DNA of 64,000 nt, taken from positions 930,001-994,000 of the forward strand of contig NZ_CP155793.1 in assembly GCF_039729145.1 (NCBI RefSeq), written 5' to 3'. The position numbers and the translations under genes are program-made. Position 1 is the first letter of the stretch, and every line of letters starts with the position of its first letter. The notes beneath the pieces are model-generated. The model saw only the letters and a program-made list of their open reading frames with translations, did no database searches and had not been told where the DNA came from. The DNA comes from Microbacterium sp. SY138. GTDB lineage: Bacteria > Actinomycetota > Actinomycetes > Actinomycetales > Microbacteriaceae. Shown here one piece after another: positions 33,561 to 43,812 of the stretch.

Positions 33561-33593
33561 ACAGATGCACATATCACACTTCTCGTGATCTGT
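33561..33593. repeat. Inverted repeat between fliA and flgN, possible operator
   Basis: ACAGATGCAC and GTGATCTGT face each other across 14 bases; the outer arms ACAGAT (33561-33566) and ATCTGT (33588-33593) are perfect. It lies 51 bases upstream of the fliA start, where fliA's own promoter is expected because no sigma-28 box faces fliA. A regulator-binding role is inferred. Confidence 0.35.
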
Positions 33594-33628
33594 ACATGGG
33601 GAGAACTGTCCATCGCCGTTCCACATAG

Positions 33629-33655
33629 TAACGTTAGGCGAGCGCTGGCCGATAG
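33629..33655 (+). promoter_or_regulatory. Predicted sigma-28 (FliA) promoter of flgN-flgK-flgL-fliW
   Basis: TAAC (33629-33632), 15 bases, GCCGATAG (33648-33655), identical to the fliC box. Transcription would begin near 33662, about 45 bases before flgN. Confidence 0.78.
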
Positions 33656-33706
33656 TGACCTTTGGCCGCGTTGTCAGGCGGGGCGATCACTGGGGAAAAG
33701 GGGATC

Positions 33707-34189
33707 ATGGGAGCCAACGAACTATCGATACAGCTGTGGCGCGAGCGTGAACTGCTCGAGATGCTGCTCTTCAAACTCGACGAGCAGCAGTTGCTGCTCG
33801 CCGCCGGAAGATCCCAATGGATCCAGTTTGCCGCGCGGGAGATCGATCAGGTACTCGACAGGCTGCGTGGCGCGGGGCTCGCCCGCACCGTCGAGGTCGC
33901 GACCGTCGCCGAGGAGTGGGGAGCTCCCGACGCGACGACCATCCGCGAACTGATCGCGCACGCCCCCGAAGGCGCATGGCAGGAGGTGTTCGCCGACCAC
34001 CTGCGCGCGCTCACGAAGCTCGCCGCCGAGGTCGAGCAGATGCGCGACGCCAATGCCGAGCAGCTCAGCGGCGTGCTCCGCGCCACGCAGGAGACCATCG
34101 CCGCACTCGGACACGACACCGGCGAGTACACGACCAAGGGTGACCGCGCACGCGACGACGCTGCGCGCATCATCGACACCGAGATGTGA
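33707..34189 (+). CDS. flgN: Export chaperone FlgN
   Basis: A 160-residue helical protein with the FlgN-like start ELSIQLWRERELLEMLLFKLDEQQLLLAAGRSQWIQFAAREIDQVLDRL. FlgN binds the hook-filament junction proteins FlgK and FlgL and brings them to the export gate; both are encoded immediately downstream. The ATG at 33707 is preceded by AAGGGG at four bases. Confidence 0.9.
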   Translation: MGANELSIQLWRERELLEMLLFKLDEQQLLLAAGRSQWIQFAAREIDQVLDRLRGAGLARTVEVATVAEEWGAPDATTIRELIAHAPEGAWQEVFADHLRALTKLAAEVEQMRDANAEQLSGVLRATQETIAALGHDTGEYTTKGDRARDDAARIIDTEM

Positions 34190-34202
34190 CCGAGAGGGGA
34201 TC

Positions 34203-35612
34203 ATGTCGACCTTCAGTGGACTGAACACGGCGGCCAGCGGATTGGCCGCCGCCCGGCGCGGCATGGACGTGGTCGGGCAGAACATCGCCAACCAGAAGAC
34301 CGAGGGATACACGCGCCAGCGCGTGACGACCTCCGCGGTCGCCGCGATCGCGCAGACCGGCCGTTTCAGCGTCGGTGCCCTCCCGGGGCACGGCGTGTCC
34401 ATCGACGGGGTGGCGCGACTGGGTGACGCTCTTCTCGACGCCAGGGTGCGTGACGCCCTCGGTGCCTCGGGGTACTGGTCCACCCGGGCCGTGGCCGCGA
34501 CCACGATCGAGGCATCGCTGGCCGAGCCGACCGCGAACGGACTCGCGGCGCGGCTGTCGAAGTTCTGGTCGGGCTGGCAGGATCTCGCGAACACCCCGGA
34601 TTCGGGTGCGGCGGCATCGAGCATCCTCGAATCGGCGAAGGAGCTCGCCTCGCACATCGCCGGCGGGTATCGCAACGTCGCCACGCAATGGAGCAACGCC
34701 CGCGACTCCGCCGACCGCACGGTCTCGCAGGTGAATGCGACCGCCGACCAGATCGCGGTGCTCAACGACGAGATCCGCGACGCGCTCGCCTCCGGTCGCT
34801 CGGCGAACGAACTGATGGATCAGCGCAGCGTCCTCGCGCAGAACGTGGCGAGGATGTCCGGGGCAGCGGCCACGATCGAGGCCGACGGCACGATGACGGT
34901 CCGCCTCGGGGGCAACGCACTGGTCTCGGGTTCCGACGCCCGCCATCTCGTGTTGACGGGCCCGGCCTCGATCGACTCCGGTCAGCGCTTCAGCCTTTCC
35001 TGGGCGTCCGCGCCCGATCTCCCCGTGTCGATCGACGGCGGCGAGCTCGGCGCCTCGCTCTCGGTTCTGGCACCCGCGGCCGACGGCGGCATGCTCGCCG
35101 GACTCGCGGCGACCTACGACACGGTGGCGACGGCCCTCGCCGACGCGATGAACGCGCAGCACCGCGCGGGCGTCACCTCCACGGGCCAGGCCGGCGGCGA
35201 CTTCTTCACCCTCCCCGCCACCGGATCCGCAGCGCTCGGTCTGAAGGTCGCGGTCGGATCCGCCTCCGAACTGGCGCTCGCCGCCCCGGGGTCGGGGGCG
35301 TTGGACGCGACGAACGCCGACCTGATCTCCCAGATCGGCCGGCGCGCCGGCTCTCCCGATGCGATCTGGTCCGATCAGGTCACCCGGTTCGGCGTCGCGA
35401 CGGCCGCCGACGTGCAGCGCGCCAAGCTCTCCGATTCCGCTGCGGTCGCCGCGGTCGGCGCACAACAGTCGGTCGCGGCTGTCGACGGCGACGAGGAGAC
35501 GATCAGCCTGCTCACCTACCAGACCGCCTACCAGGCCGCAGCCCGCGTGATGACCGCGGTGGATGAGGCGCTCGACGTGCTCATCAACCGCACGGGTCTC
35601 GTCGGACGCTGA
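34203..35612 (+). CDS. flgK: Hook-filament junction protein FlgK
   Basis: A 469-residue axial protein. The N-terminus STFSGLNTAASGLAAARRGMDVVGQNIANQKTEGYTRQRV is diagnostic for FlgK, as is the C-terminal segment SLLTYQTAYQAAARVMTAVDEALDVLINRTG. FlgK (HAP1) joins the hook to the filament. A GAGAGGGG Shine-Dalgarno precedes the ATG at 34203. It lies 13 bases after flgN. Confidence 0.97.
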   Translation: MSTFSGLNTAASGLAAARRGMDVVGQNIANQKTEGYTRQRVTTSAVAAIAQTGRFSVGALPGHGVSIDGVARLGDALLDARVRDALGASGYWSTRAVAATTIEASLAEPTANGLAARLSKFWSGWQDLANTPDSGAAASSILESAKELASHIAGGYRNVATQWSNARDSADRTVSQVNATADQIAVLNDEIRDALASGRSANELMDQRSVLAQNVARMSGAAATIEADGTMTVRLGGNALVSGSDARHLVLTGPASIDSGQRFSLSWASAPDLPVSIDGGELGASLSVLAPAADGGMLAGLAATYDTVATALADAMNAQHRAGVTSTGQAGGDFFTLPATGSAALGLKVAVGSASELALAAPGSGALDATNADLISQIGRRAGSPDAIWSDQVTRFGVATAADVQRAKLSDSAAVAAVGAQQSVAAVDGDEETISLLTYQTAYQAAARVMTAVDEALDVLINRTGLVGR

Positions 35613-35625
35613 GCGAAGGAGCACC

Positions 35626-36507
35626 GTGATCTCTCGAGTGACGTCATCCGCGATGACGCAGACGGCCATGCGTCAACTGCAGTCCAATCTCTCCGAGCTG
35701 GCGCGTCTGCAGGAGCAGGCGACGTCCCAGCGCGCGTTCGCCGCCCCATCCGACGATCCGGCAGCCGCGGCAGCCGCACTGGCACTGCATGCCGAACAGC
35801 GCCGCACCGAGCAGTACGCCCGCAACATCGACGACGGCCTGGCATGGGTCACCGCCGCCGACACGGCCATCACCGCGAGCACGGCCCTGTTGGGGCGCGT
35901 CCGCGACCTCACCGCCCAGGGAGCGAACGACGGTGCGCTCGACGCCACCGCCAAGGAGGCCCTCGCCGTCGAGCTCGAGGGCATCCGCAAAGAGCTCCTC
36001 TCCCAGGCCAACACCCGGCTGCTCGGACGCTCCGTGTTCGCCGGTACCTCCGACACCGCGGCCTTCGCTGCCGATTACAGTCACAGCGGGGTGCCCGGAG
36101 CCGAGGTCACCCGACGGGTGTCGGACGCGGCATCCGTCCGCGTCGACACCGACGGCGCCGCCGTGTACGGCACCGGAGACGACTCGGTCTTCGCGCTCGT
36201 CGACAAGATCGTCGCCGACCTCCGATCCGGCACGAACGTCGGTCCCCGTCTCGGCGAGATCGACGGTCGCCGTACGGCCATGCTCGCGGTGCAGGGCTCC
36301 GTGGGCACCAGGCAGGCTCAGATCGAACGCGCCAAGGAGGCGGCAGTGCAGAATTCCGTGTCCCTCGAGTCCCGCAGGACGGCGGTGGAGGACGTCGATT
36401 CGATCGAGGTGCTCGTGCGCCTGCAGGCACAGGAGCTCGTGTACCGCTCGGCGCTCGCCGTGAATGCGCGCGTCCTCCAGCCCTCGCTCATGGACTTCCT
36501 CCGATGA
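35626..36507 (+). CDS. flgL: Hook-filament junction protein FlgL
   Basis: A 293-residue flagellin-like protein. The start ISRVTSSAMTQTAMRQLQSNLSELARLQEQATSQRAFAAPSDDPAAAAAALAL is typical of FlgL (HAP3) and the C-terminus ends in a conserved helix (VLVRLQAQELVYRSALAVNARVLQPSLMDFLR). The GTG at 35626 has AAGGAG five bases upstream. The stop overlaps fliW as ATGA. Confidence 0.96.
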   Translation: MISRVTSSAMTQTAMRQLQSNLSELARLQEQATSQRAFAAPSDDPAAAAAALALHAEQRRTEQYARNIDDGLAWVTAADTAITASTALLGRVRDLTAQGANDGALDATAKEALAVELEGIRKELLSQANTRLLGRSVFAGTSDTAAFAADYSHSGVPGAEVTRRVSDAASVRVDTDGAAVYGTGDDSVFALVDKIVADLRSGTNVGPRLGEIDGRRTAMLAVQGSVGTRQAQIERAKEAAVQNSVSLESRRTAVEDVDSIEVLVRLQAQELVYRSALAVNARVLQPSLMDFLR

Positions 36508-36875
36508 CCGCCGCACTGACCTTCCTCGCCCCGCCGCCGGGACTCGCCCCCCACGTCGACTTCGCGCTCGCACCCGTCGACGGATCCGACGGGCTCTTCT
36601 CGATGCGCGCCGTCGACGACTCCGCCTTGCGCCTCTACCTCGTCGATCCCCGGAGCGTCCTGAGCGAGTACGCGCCGATCCTGACCGACGAGCAGGCGGA
36701 GGGGCTTGCGCTGGGATCGCCGGAAGACGCGCTGATCCTCGTGGTCGCCCATCCGTCCGCTGAGGGGGTGAGCGTGAATCTCCTCGCCCCGGTGATCGTC
36801 AACCGGACGACGGGAGCCGCATCGCAGGTGATCCTCGAGGATCAGGACTACCCGCTGCGCGCCCCGCTCGGCTGA
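36504..36875 (+). CDS. fliW: Flagellar assembly factor FliW (CsrA antagonist)
   Basis: A 123-residue protein recognisable as FliW from the segment LFSMRAVDDSALRLYLVDPRSVLSEYAPILTDEQAEGL followed by ALILVVAHPSAEGVSVNLLAPVIVNRTTGAASQVILEDQDYPLRAPL. It is somewhat shorter than Bacillus FliW (about 145). FliW binds flagellin or CsrA in turn: when flagellin is exported, freed FliW sequesters CsrA and flagellin translation resumes. It overlaps flgL by four bases, so it is made together with the junction proteins under the sigma-28 promoter. Confidence 0.95.
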   Translation: MTAALTFLAPPPGLAPHVDFALAPVDGSDGLFSMRAVDDSALRLYLVDPRSVLSEYAPILTDEQAEGLALGSPEDALILVVAHPSAEGVSVNLLAPVIVNRTTGAASQVILEDQDYPLRAPLG

Positions 36876-36934
36876 CCCCGGACCTGGGCTCCCGTCGGCC
36901 GCTCTCCTCAGGGGACGGCGGCTAATCTGGAGTC

Positions 36935-37558
36935 GTGATCCTTGCCGTCGATACTTCCTTGGGCACGGCTGTTGCCCTCATCGATGCCGACGGGACGCGA
37001 CGCGCCGAAGCCGGTGCCGTCGACCCGCTCGGCCATGCCGAGGTCATCGGCGACCTCCTCGTCCGTGCTCTCCACGAGGCGGGCGATGCCCAGATCACCC
37101 ACGTGGTCGCGGGCATGGGACCCGGTCCCTTCACCGGGCTGCGCATCGGCATCGCCGCAGCGCGCACCTTCGCCCTCGGGCGCGGACTGCCGGTGATCCC
37201 CGTCCCCAGCCATCTCGCGGCAGCACTCACTGCTCTCGAGGCCGACGCCGCGACCGTACCGTTCGCGATCGTGACGGACGCCCGCCGCCGCGAGGTCGCC
37301 ATCACCGTGTTCCACGGCCTCGACGACGACGGCATCCCGGTGATCGTCTCCGACACCGTGCTCGTGCGGGCCACAGAGGCCGACGCGCACCTCGACGGCA
37401 TCCGACGTATCGATGTGGCGACGCTCTCCGGGACGGATCTGGCGCGGGTCGGCGCACGCGCGCTCGCGGCCGGTCGCACCCTCGCCGGCGACGAGCCTCT
37501 CTACATGCGTCACCCCGACGTCACGCTCCCCGGCGCCCCGAAGAAGGTGGGCACATGA
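36935..37558 (+). CDS. tsaB: tRNA t6A synthesis protein TsaB
   Basis: A 207-residue ASKHA-fold protein with the start ILAVDTSLGTAVALID and the segment VVAGMGPGPFTGLRIGIAAARTFALGRG, both typical of TsaB (YeaZ). It supports TsaD in adding threonylcarbamoyl to A37 of ANN-decoding tRNAs. The GTG at 36935 lies six bases after TAATCT (36923-36928) with no Shine-Dalgarno, so the mRNA is probably leaderless. It overlaps rimI by four bases in the order tsaB-rimI-tsaD. Confidence 0.97.
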   Translation: MILAVDTSLGTAVALIDADGTRRAEAGAVDPLGHAEVIGDLLVRALHEAGDAQITHVVAGMGPGPFTGLRIGIAAARTFALGRGLPVIPVPSHLAAALTALEADAATVPFAIVTDARRREVAITVFHGLDDDGIPVIVSDTVLVRATEADAHLDGIRRIDVATLSGTDLARVGARALAAGRTLAGDEPLYMRHPDVTLPGAPKKVGT

Positions 37559-38043
37559 CGCTTCGCAACGCCACTGTCGAAGACCTCGACGCGATCATGG
37601 CGATCGAGAACCGGTCGTTCCCGTCCGACGCCTGGAGCTCGGAGACCATGGCCGCCGAGCTGGCGAGCCCGCACGGACGGTACCTGGTCGACGAGCATGA
37701 GGGGGCGGTGGTCGGGTACGGCGGGGTGCGCGCCCTGCAGGGAAGCGCCGACGCCGACGTCCAGACCATCGCGTTGCTCGCCGAGTACCGCGGCCAGGGG
37801 CGGGGCAGGACGCTGCTGCGTGCGCTGCTCGCGGCGGCCTCGGAGCGTGGTGCGCGCGAGATCTTCCTCGAGGTGAGGGCCGACAACCCCTCTGCCGAGG
37901 GGCTCTACCTGGCCGAGGGTTTCGAAGAGATCGCCCGCCGCCCGCATTACTATCAGCCCGACGACGTCGATGCGATCGTGATGCGTCGAGAACTGCCAGG
38001 TCACCCGGTGCCGGGCACCACGGCCGAGGAGGCGAAGTCATGA
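37555..38043 (+). CDS. rimI: Ribosomal protein S18 N-acetyltransferase RimI (GNAT)
   Basis: A 162-residue GNAT-family acetyltransferase. The acetyl-CoA binding loop is [14 protein letters not shown], followed by the strand [32 protein letters not shown], which closely matches RimI. It is predicted to acetylate protein N-termini, classically ribosomal protein S18. It lies between tsaB and tsaD, a common actinobacterial arrangement, with ATGA overlaps on both sides. Confidence 0.93.
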   Translation: MTLRNATVEDLDAIMAIENRSFPSDAWSSETMAAELASPHGRYLVDEHEGAVVGYGGVRALQGSADADVQTIALLAEYRGQGRGRTLLRALLAAASERGAREIFLEVRADNPSAEGLYLAEGFEEIARRPHYYQPDDVDAIVMRRELPGHPVPGTTAEEAKS

Positions 38044-39107
38044 GCGAACCGCTGGTCCTCGGCATCGAGACGAGCTGCGACGAGACGGGCATCGGCATCG
38101 TACGCGGACGTACCCTGCTCTCGAACACCATCGCCTCGAGCATGGACGAGCACGCGCGATACGGCGGCGTCGTGCCCGAGGTCGCCGCGCGAGCGCACCT
38201 CGAGGCGCTGCAGCCGGCGATCGATGCGGCACTCGCCGAGGCCGATGTGCGCCTGGACGACCTCGACGCGGTCGCCGTCACGAGCGGCCCTGGGCTCGCC
38301 GGCGCACTGATGGTCGGCGTCGGCGCGGCGAAGGGCCTGGCGGTCTCGCTCGACAAGCCTCTGTACGCGGTGAACCATCTGGTCGGGCACATCGCCGCCG
38401 ACATCCTCACCGCCGATTCCGCTCCGCTCGAGTATCCGACCGTCGCGCTGCTCGTGTCCGGTGGACACACCTCGCTGCTGCATGTGCGCGACCTCACCAC
38501 CGACGTCGAGCTGCTGGGGGAGACGATGGACGACGCGGCGGGAGAGGCGTTCGACAAGGTCGCCCGTCTGCTGTCGCTGCCGTATCCCGGCGGACCGGAG
38601 ATCGACCGGGCAGCGGCCGACGGCGACCCGAACGCGATCCGGTTCCCCCGCGGGCTGTCCCGTGCCTCCGACCTGGCGAAGCACCGCTACGACTTCTCGT
38701 TCTCGGGGCTGAAGACGGCGGTGGCCCGCTGGGTCGAGCGCTGTGAAGCCGAGGGGGTCGAGGTCCCGGTCGCCGATGTCGCTGCGAGCTTCCGGGAAGC
38801 AGTGGTGGACGTTCTGGTCACGAAGGCGCTGGCCGCCTGCGCCGACCTCGGTGTGCCGCGGCTGCTGCTCGGAGGCGGCGTGATCGCCAACCGGCGTCTG
38901 CGCGAGGTCGCTCTGGAACGGGCCGGAGCCGCGGGGGTCACGGTGCGCATTCCGCCACTGTCCCTGTGCACCGACAATGGCGCGATGATCGCGGCGCTCG
39001 CCGCCGAGCTGATCTCGTCCGGCCGCCGTCCGTCCACCCTGGACTTCGGTGCGGACTCGACGCTTCCCGTGACCGAGATCCAGATCGCGGAGGCGGTGTC
39101 GGCATGA
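38040..39107 (+). CDS. tsaD: tRNA threonylcarbamoyltransferase TsaD
   Basis: A 355-residue ASKHA protein. It starts [16 protein letters not shown], carries the metal-binding HLVGH motif (about residue 112) and [12 protein letters not shown], and ends with [15 protein letters not shown]. TsaD (YgjD/Gcp) transfers the threonylcarbamoyl group to A37 of tRNA with TsaB and TsaE. It is essential in most bacteria. Its stop overlaps the next membrane protein as ATGA. Confidence 0.98.
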   Translation: MSEPLVLGIETSCDETGIGIVRGRTLLSNTIASSMDEHARYGGVVPEVAARAHLEALQPAIDAALAEADVRLDDLDAVAVTSGPGLAGALMVGVGAAKGLAVSLDKPLYAVNHLVGHIAADILTADSAPLEYPTVALLVSGGHTSLLHVRDLTTDVELLGETMDDAAGEAFDKVARLLSLPYPGGPEIDRAAADGDPNAIRFPRGLSRASDLAKHRYDFSFSGLKTAVARWVERCEAEGVEVPVADVAASFREAVVDVLVTKALAACADLGVPRLLLGGGVIANRRLREVALERAGAAGVTVRIPPLSLCTDNGAMIAALAAELISSGRRPSTLDFGADSTLPVTEIQIAEAVSA

Positions 39108-39589
39108 GCGACGTGTCCGGCTCTCCCGAGGCGACACCCTCGACGACGCCGGCGGCGCGCATCGAACGTCCCAGCGGCGAGGTCGAGCATCCGGCCGGCA
39201 GCGCCCGTCTGCCCGGCGCCCGCCGTGACGGCTACACCAAGATGCCGACCGGGCCGGTCGGCATCGAACCGGTCGTCGCGACCGGGCCGGACATCGATGC
39301 GCCCGATGACACGGAGTGGGAGCCGTCGACGGGATCCGTGCCGATCGACGACACCCGTCTCGCTCCGTGGGCGCTGTTGGCCGCGATCGTGGCTCTCGGG
39401 GCATCGTTCTTCGTCGGCTGGGGCATCCCCGTCGCGGTGGTCTCGGTGATCGCGGCGATCATGTCGCTGCGTCGCCCTGTCGAGAGCCGGGCGATCGCGC
39501 GGTGGGCGCTCGTGCTCGGTCTCTGCGCCACGGTCTACAGCTTGGGCTGGCTGGTCTGGGCCGGCATGCAGTTCGAGAGACTCGGCTGA
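39104..39589 (+). CDS. DUF4190-like small membrane protein
   Basis: A 161-residue protein: residues 1-85 are polar and probably cytoplasmic (Pro, Thr, Glu rich), then come three hydrophobic helices (about 87-107, 108-124, 134-158). The helical part resembles DUF4190-type proteins. Function unknown. It is translationally coupled to tsaD (ATGA), and the next gene begins three bases after its stop. Confidence 0.75.
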   Translation: MSDVSGSPEATPSTTPAARIERPSGEVEHPAGSARLPGARRDGYTKMPTGPVGIEPVVATGPDIDAPDDTEWEPSTGSVPIDDTRLAPWALLAAIVALGASFFVGWGIPVAVVSVIAAIMSLRRPVESRAIARWALVLGLCATVYSLGWLVWAGMQFERLG

Positions 39590-39592
39590 CCG

Positions 39593-40715
39593 GTGCTGGA
39601 CGCGGCGGAGCTCGAGGAACTGCGCTCCCTGCAGGCGCGGGCCTATGCCCGGGACTCCTCGCTCACGGGCGCCGACGCGGTCAGACTGCGCGAGCTGGAG
39701 GAGCGCCGGGTCGCGCGTCCGATCGCGCCGCGCGGCGAGGCGTCACCCGTCGATGCCGTGACTTCCTCCGCGTCGGAGGCGGCTGGACGATCCCCGGTCG
39801 ATCTCCCGGACGCCGGAACCGAGCGCCAGGGCACGCATGCCGCCGAGGTGTCGGATGCGGAGACGTCTGTTGCGGAGGGGGCGTCGGCCGACGCAGCCTC
39901 GCACGACATCGCCCCGCGCGTCCTCCCACTGCTGCGCGTGCACTGGCGGGCGGCCGCGATCGCCGTCGCGGTGCTGCTGGTCGTCGGTGTGGGATGCGGC
40001 TGGATGCTCTTCGGCAGATCCGGCACCGCTTCGGTCGCCCTGACCGCGCAGCAGCAGGAATGGCAGAGCGCCCTGATCGCGGGTGGGCGCTACGATCAGG
40101 GATCCCTGCGCGCCCTCGCGGTGGAACAGGGCGCGGTCATCTGGGCGGCGACCAAGGACGACGGAGAGAGCACGTGCCTGCTCGTGGCGACATCCCCGTC
40201 GGCCCTGCCCACCTGCGAGCGCACCGAGACGGTCGAGAGGACGGGGCTCTTCGGCGCGGTCACGCTGGAGTCGAAGGACGAGATCAGACGCGAGCTCAAT
40301 GTGCAGCTGATGTTCGCCCCCTCCGGGGAGCCCGCCGTCGCCGTCCACACGTCGGAGTACGGTCCCGGCACCACCAACGGCGTCATCTACGAGAACGCCG
40401 AGGAGGCGGAGAAGGCGAAGCGGATCGCCGGGCAGGGGTTCGAGATCAACTCGCTCTGGGTCATCGGCTACGACGGAGAGGTGCCGGTGTGGACGGGGAT
40501 GGAGCTCGAGGGCTTCCAGACCTGCCTGATCTACGACGGCTCGGACGACCGCTTCCCGCGCGTCTGCGCGGATGCACTCACGATGCAGGAGCAGGGTGCC
40601 ACGCTGGTGCTGAACGTGCTCGACGATGCGAGCGGCGAGCTCGTGCGCCTCGAGCTTCCGACCGCGAGCAACGGGAACTCCTCTCTGACGATCAGGCGTG
40701 AGGGGGGTGCCGGCA

Positions 40716-40732
<17 letters not shown>
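39593..40732 (+). CDS. Single-pass membrane protein, first of a paralogous pair
   Basis: A 379-residue protein. The cytoplasmic N-terminus contains ELRSLQARAYARDSSLTGADAVRLRELEERR, a helix (about 116-138) crosses the membrane, and an extracytoplasmic domain of about 240 residues contains several cysteines (CLLV, TCER, CLIY, VCAD). No known family was recognised. The next gene encodes a paralogue with the same N-terminal motif and layout. The start is GTG at 39593. Confidence 0.78.
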
Positions 40733-41966
<1,234 letters not shown>

Positions 41967-41973
41967 GCGGGGG

Positions 41974-43179
41974 TCAGTTCGCTGCGGGCACCCGGTCGGC
42001 GAGGATCGCGCGGCGCTGATCGCCGATGCGGGCCAGGATGAGTGTCGCCTCCTGATCCCCACGCAGCGTGAGCTTCTTGCGGAAAGCGGCGGGATCCACG
42101 TCGACTCCGCGCTTCTTGATCTCCAGGCGCCCGATGCCCTGCGCCTGCAGGGCGGCGTTGATCGCCTTGGGGTGGGCCGGGAGGGTCTCGCGCACCCGGA
42201 AGGACTGCACGAAAGGACTCGTCAACGCCGCGTCGGAGGTCAGATAGGCGATGTGCTCGTCGAGCATTCCCGCCTCCAGGCTCCGGGCGACCTCGCCGAT
42301 CAGCCGCGCACGGATCACGGCGCCGTCCGGTTCGTGCACGAATGCGCCGAGCTCGCGCACGGGTTCATCGGGGGCGTCCGCCGGCGCCGTCAGCTCGTGC
42401 GAGCGCTCGTCGCGGATCACGAGGGCCGCACGCCGCACCCCTTCCCGGGCGAGCGCGCCGCTCCAGACGACCAGTTCGACCACGCTGCCGTCGGCGCTGA
42501 CCCACTGCGCCTCGGCGTCGACCGGCAGAGCGTCGCGGTCGTGTGCCGGTCCGAGCTTGATACCGGTCGGATGGTGAGCCGCCACCTCGAACGCCCAGTC
42601 CAGCGAGGGGGAGTAGTCGTCGGCCGAGACGCGTCGGGTCTCGCTGTGACCCGAAGTGCGTCTGGCCGGGTCCATCCAGACCGCGCTTCCCGGGTCCAGC
42701 GACGAGAAGGCGTCTTCGGCCGTGCGATGGTCGACGACCGCGCTGTCGCCGAACGGGGCCAGGTTGTAGGCGGCGATCGCCGAGGTCACGTCGTCGGCAT
42801 CGACGGCGCGCACATCGAGTCCGGCGCCGGCGAAGGCCAGGGCGTCACCGCCGATTCCGCAGCCGAGGTCGGCGACACGGGTGAAACCGGCGTGACGGAT
42901 CCGCTGCGCATGCCGGGCTGCGACGCCCAGCCTCGTCGCCTGCTCCAGCCCCGCGCGGGTGAACAGCATGCGTGCGGCGAAGGGCCCGAACTTCGCGGTG
43001 GCCCTGGAGCGCAGGCGGGCCTGGCCGACGACGGCGGAGACCAGCTCGGGGGAGTGGCCGCCCGCGCGCAGCCGCGAGACGGTGCGGGCGACATCGGCGG
43101 TCGATTCGATGGGCCCGACCGCGTCGAGCAGTTCGAGACCGGCGGGGGTCAGCAGGGCGCGCAGCTCGGACATCTCCAC
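41974..43179 (-). CDS. Class I SAM-dependent methyltransferase, THUMP-like
   Basis: A 401-residue protein. An N-terminal helical part (1-95) is followed by the SAM-binding motif VADLGCGIGGDALAFAGAG (about 103-121) and motif IV WMDPARRTSG. The C-terminal part (GIGRLEIKKRGVDVDPAAFRKKL) is typical of the THUMP-like actinobacterial methyltransferase family. An RNA substrate is likely from the family, but the target is unknown. GTG at 43179 lies six bases after TAGGCT, suggesting a leaderless mRNA. It is convergent with the PE/PV membrane protein and divergent from groES. Confidence 0.88.
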   Translation of the reverse strand: MEMSELRALLTPAGLELLDAVGPIESTADVARTVSRLRAGGHSPELVSAVVGQARLRSRATAKFGPFAARMLFTRAGLEQATRLGVAARHAQRIRHAGFTRVADLGCGIGGDALAFAGAGLDVRAVDADDVTSAIAAYNLAPFGDSAVVDHRTAEDAFSSLDPGSAVWMDPARRTSGHSETRRVSADDYSPSLDWAFEVAAHHPTGIKLGPAHDRDALPVDAEAQWVSADGSVVELVVWSGALAREGVRRAALVIRDERSHELTAPADAPDEPVRELGAFVHEPDGAVIRARLIGEVARSLEAGMLDEHIAYLTSDAALTSPFVQSFRVRETLPAHPKAINAALQAQGIGRLEIKKRGVDVDPAAFRKKLTLRGDQEATLILARIGDQRRAILADRVPAAN

Positions 43180-43225
43180 CCGCTCAGCCTAATTGCCCGT
43201 GCGAGTCGTCGAACTGCGGCGCGCA

Positions 43226-43252
43226 CTGGCACTCGCATTGCGTGAGTGCCAG
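43226..43252 (+). promoter_or_regulatory. CIRCE-like operator 1 of groES
   Basis: A perfect palindrome CTGGCACTC-N9-GAGTGCCAG. It matches the HrcA operator CIRCE (TTAGCACTC-N9-GAGTGCTAA) in all inner positions and spacing. It overlaps the putative -35 TTGCGT (43238-43243) of a promoter with -10 TAGACT at 43262-43267. Confidence 0.75.
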
Positions 43253-43270
43253 CCGAGCGCCTAGACTGGA

Positions 43271-43297
43271 TTAGCACTCTCGGGTTGAGAGTGCGAA
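43271..43297 (+). promoter_or_regulatory. CIRCE operator 2 of groES (HrcA site)
   Basis: TTAGCACTC-N9-GAGTGCGAA, the canonical CIRCE element with two changes in the right arm. It lies just downstream of the -10 TAGACT, over the expected transcription start, 41 bases before the groES GTG. HrcA bound here should block heat-shock chaperonin transcription. Confidence 0.92.
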
Positions 43298-43337
43298 CAA
43301 GTCTTTCGTGTCAGCGTCAAGAAAGAAGAGGTAGACC

Positions 43338-43634
43338 GTGTCGGTTTCCATCAAGCCGCTCGAGGACCGCATCGTCATCAAGCAGGTCGAGGCCGAGCAG
43401 ACCACCGCGAGTGGCCTGGTCATCCCCGACACCGCCAAGGAGAAGCCCCAGGAGGGCGAGGTCGTGGCGGTCGGCCCCGGCCGCATCGACGACAACGGCA
43501 ACCGTGTTCCGCTCGACGTCGCTGTCGGCGACCGCGTGCTCTACAGCAAGTACGGCGGCACCGAGGTGAAGTTCGGCGCAGACGAGTTCCTCGTCCTGTC
43601 GGCTCGCGACGTCCTGGCGGTCGTCGTCCGCTGA
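43338..43634 (+). CDS. groES: Co-chaperonin GroES
   Basis: A 98-residue Gro[49 protein letters not shown] is the standard N-terminal half with the mobile loop, and [34 protein letters not shown] completes the barrel. It caps GroEL during protein folding. The start is GTG at 43338 after AAGAGG. No groEL follows; a strong terminator comes 50 bases later. Confidence 0.98.
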   Translation: MSVSIKPLEDRIVIKQVEAEQTTASGLVIPDTAKEKPQEGEVVAVGPGRIDDNGNRVPLDVAVGDRVLYSKYGGTEVKFGADEFLVLSARDVLAVVVR

Positions 43635-43683
43635 TCTGCGGAACCTGATTCCCGTCTCTCCTGAGGGGCGGGCAAGGCCATCG

Positions 43684-43718
43684 AAGGGGCCCGGATGCGT
43701 ATCGCATCCGGGCCCCTT
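43684..43718 (+). terminator. groES terminator
   Basis: A 16-base perfect stem (AAGGGGCCCGGATGCG and its complement) with a TAT loop, 50 bases past the stop. The apical 21 bases (CCGGATGCG-T-N-T-CGCATCCGG) recur in the guaB terminator. Confidence 0.9.
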
Positions 43719-43812
43719 CTGCATCCGCCAGCGAGCGTCCGATTCCTGCCGAACTGCGATCGACGGGCCGGCGGCGCCGTTCGCGACGCCGCCGCGGGCA
43801 TAGGGTTGTGCG

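Noticed and set aside
33511..33570. An upstream GTG start of fliA at 33570
   Set aside because: The extra 20 residues do not look like a sigma factor N-terminus; the MSSRAERN start fits better.
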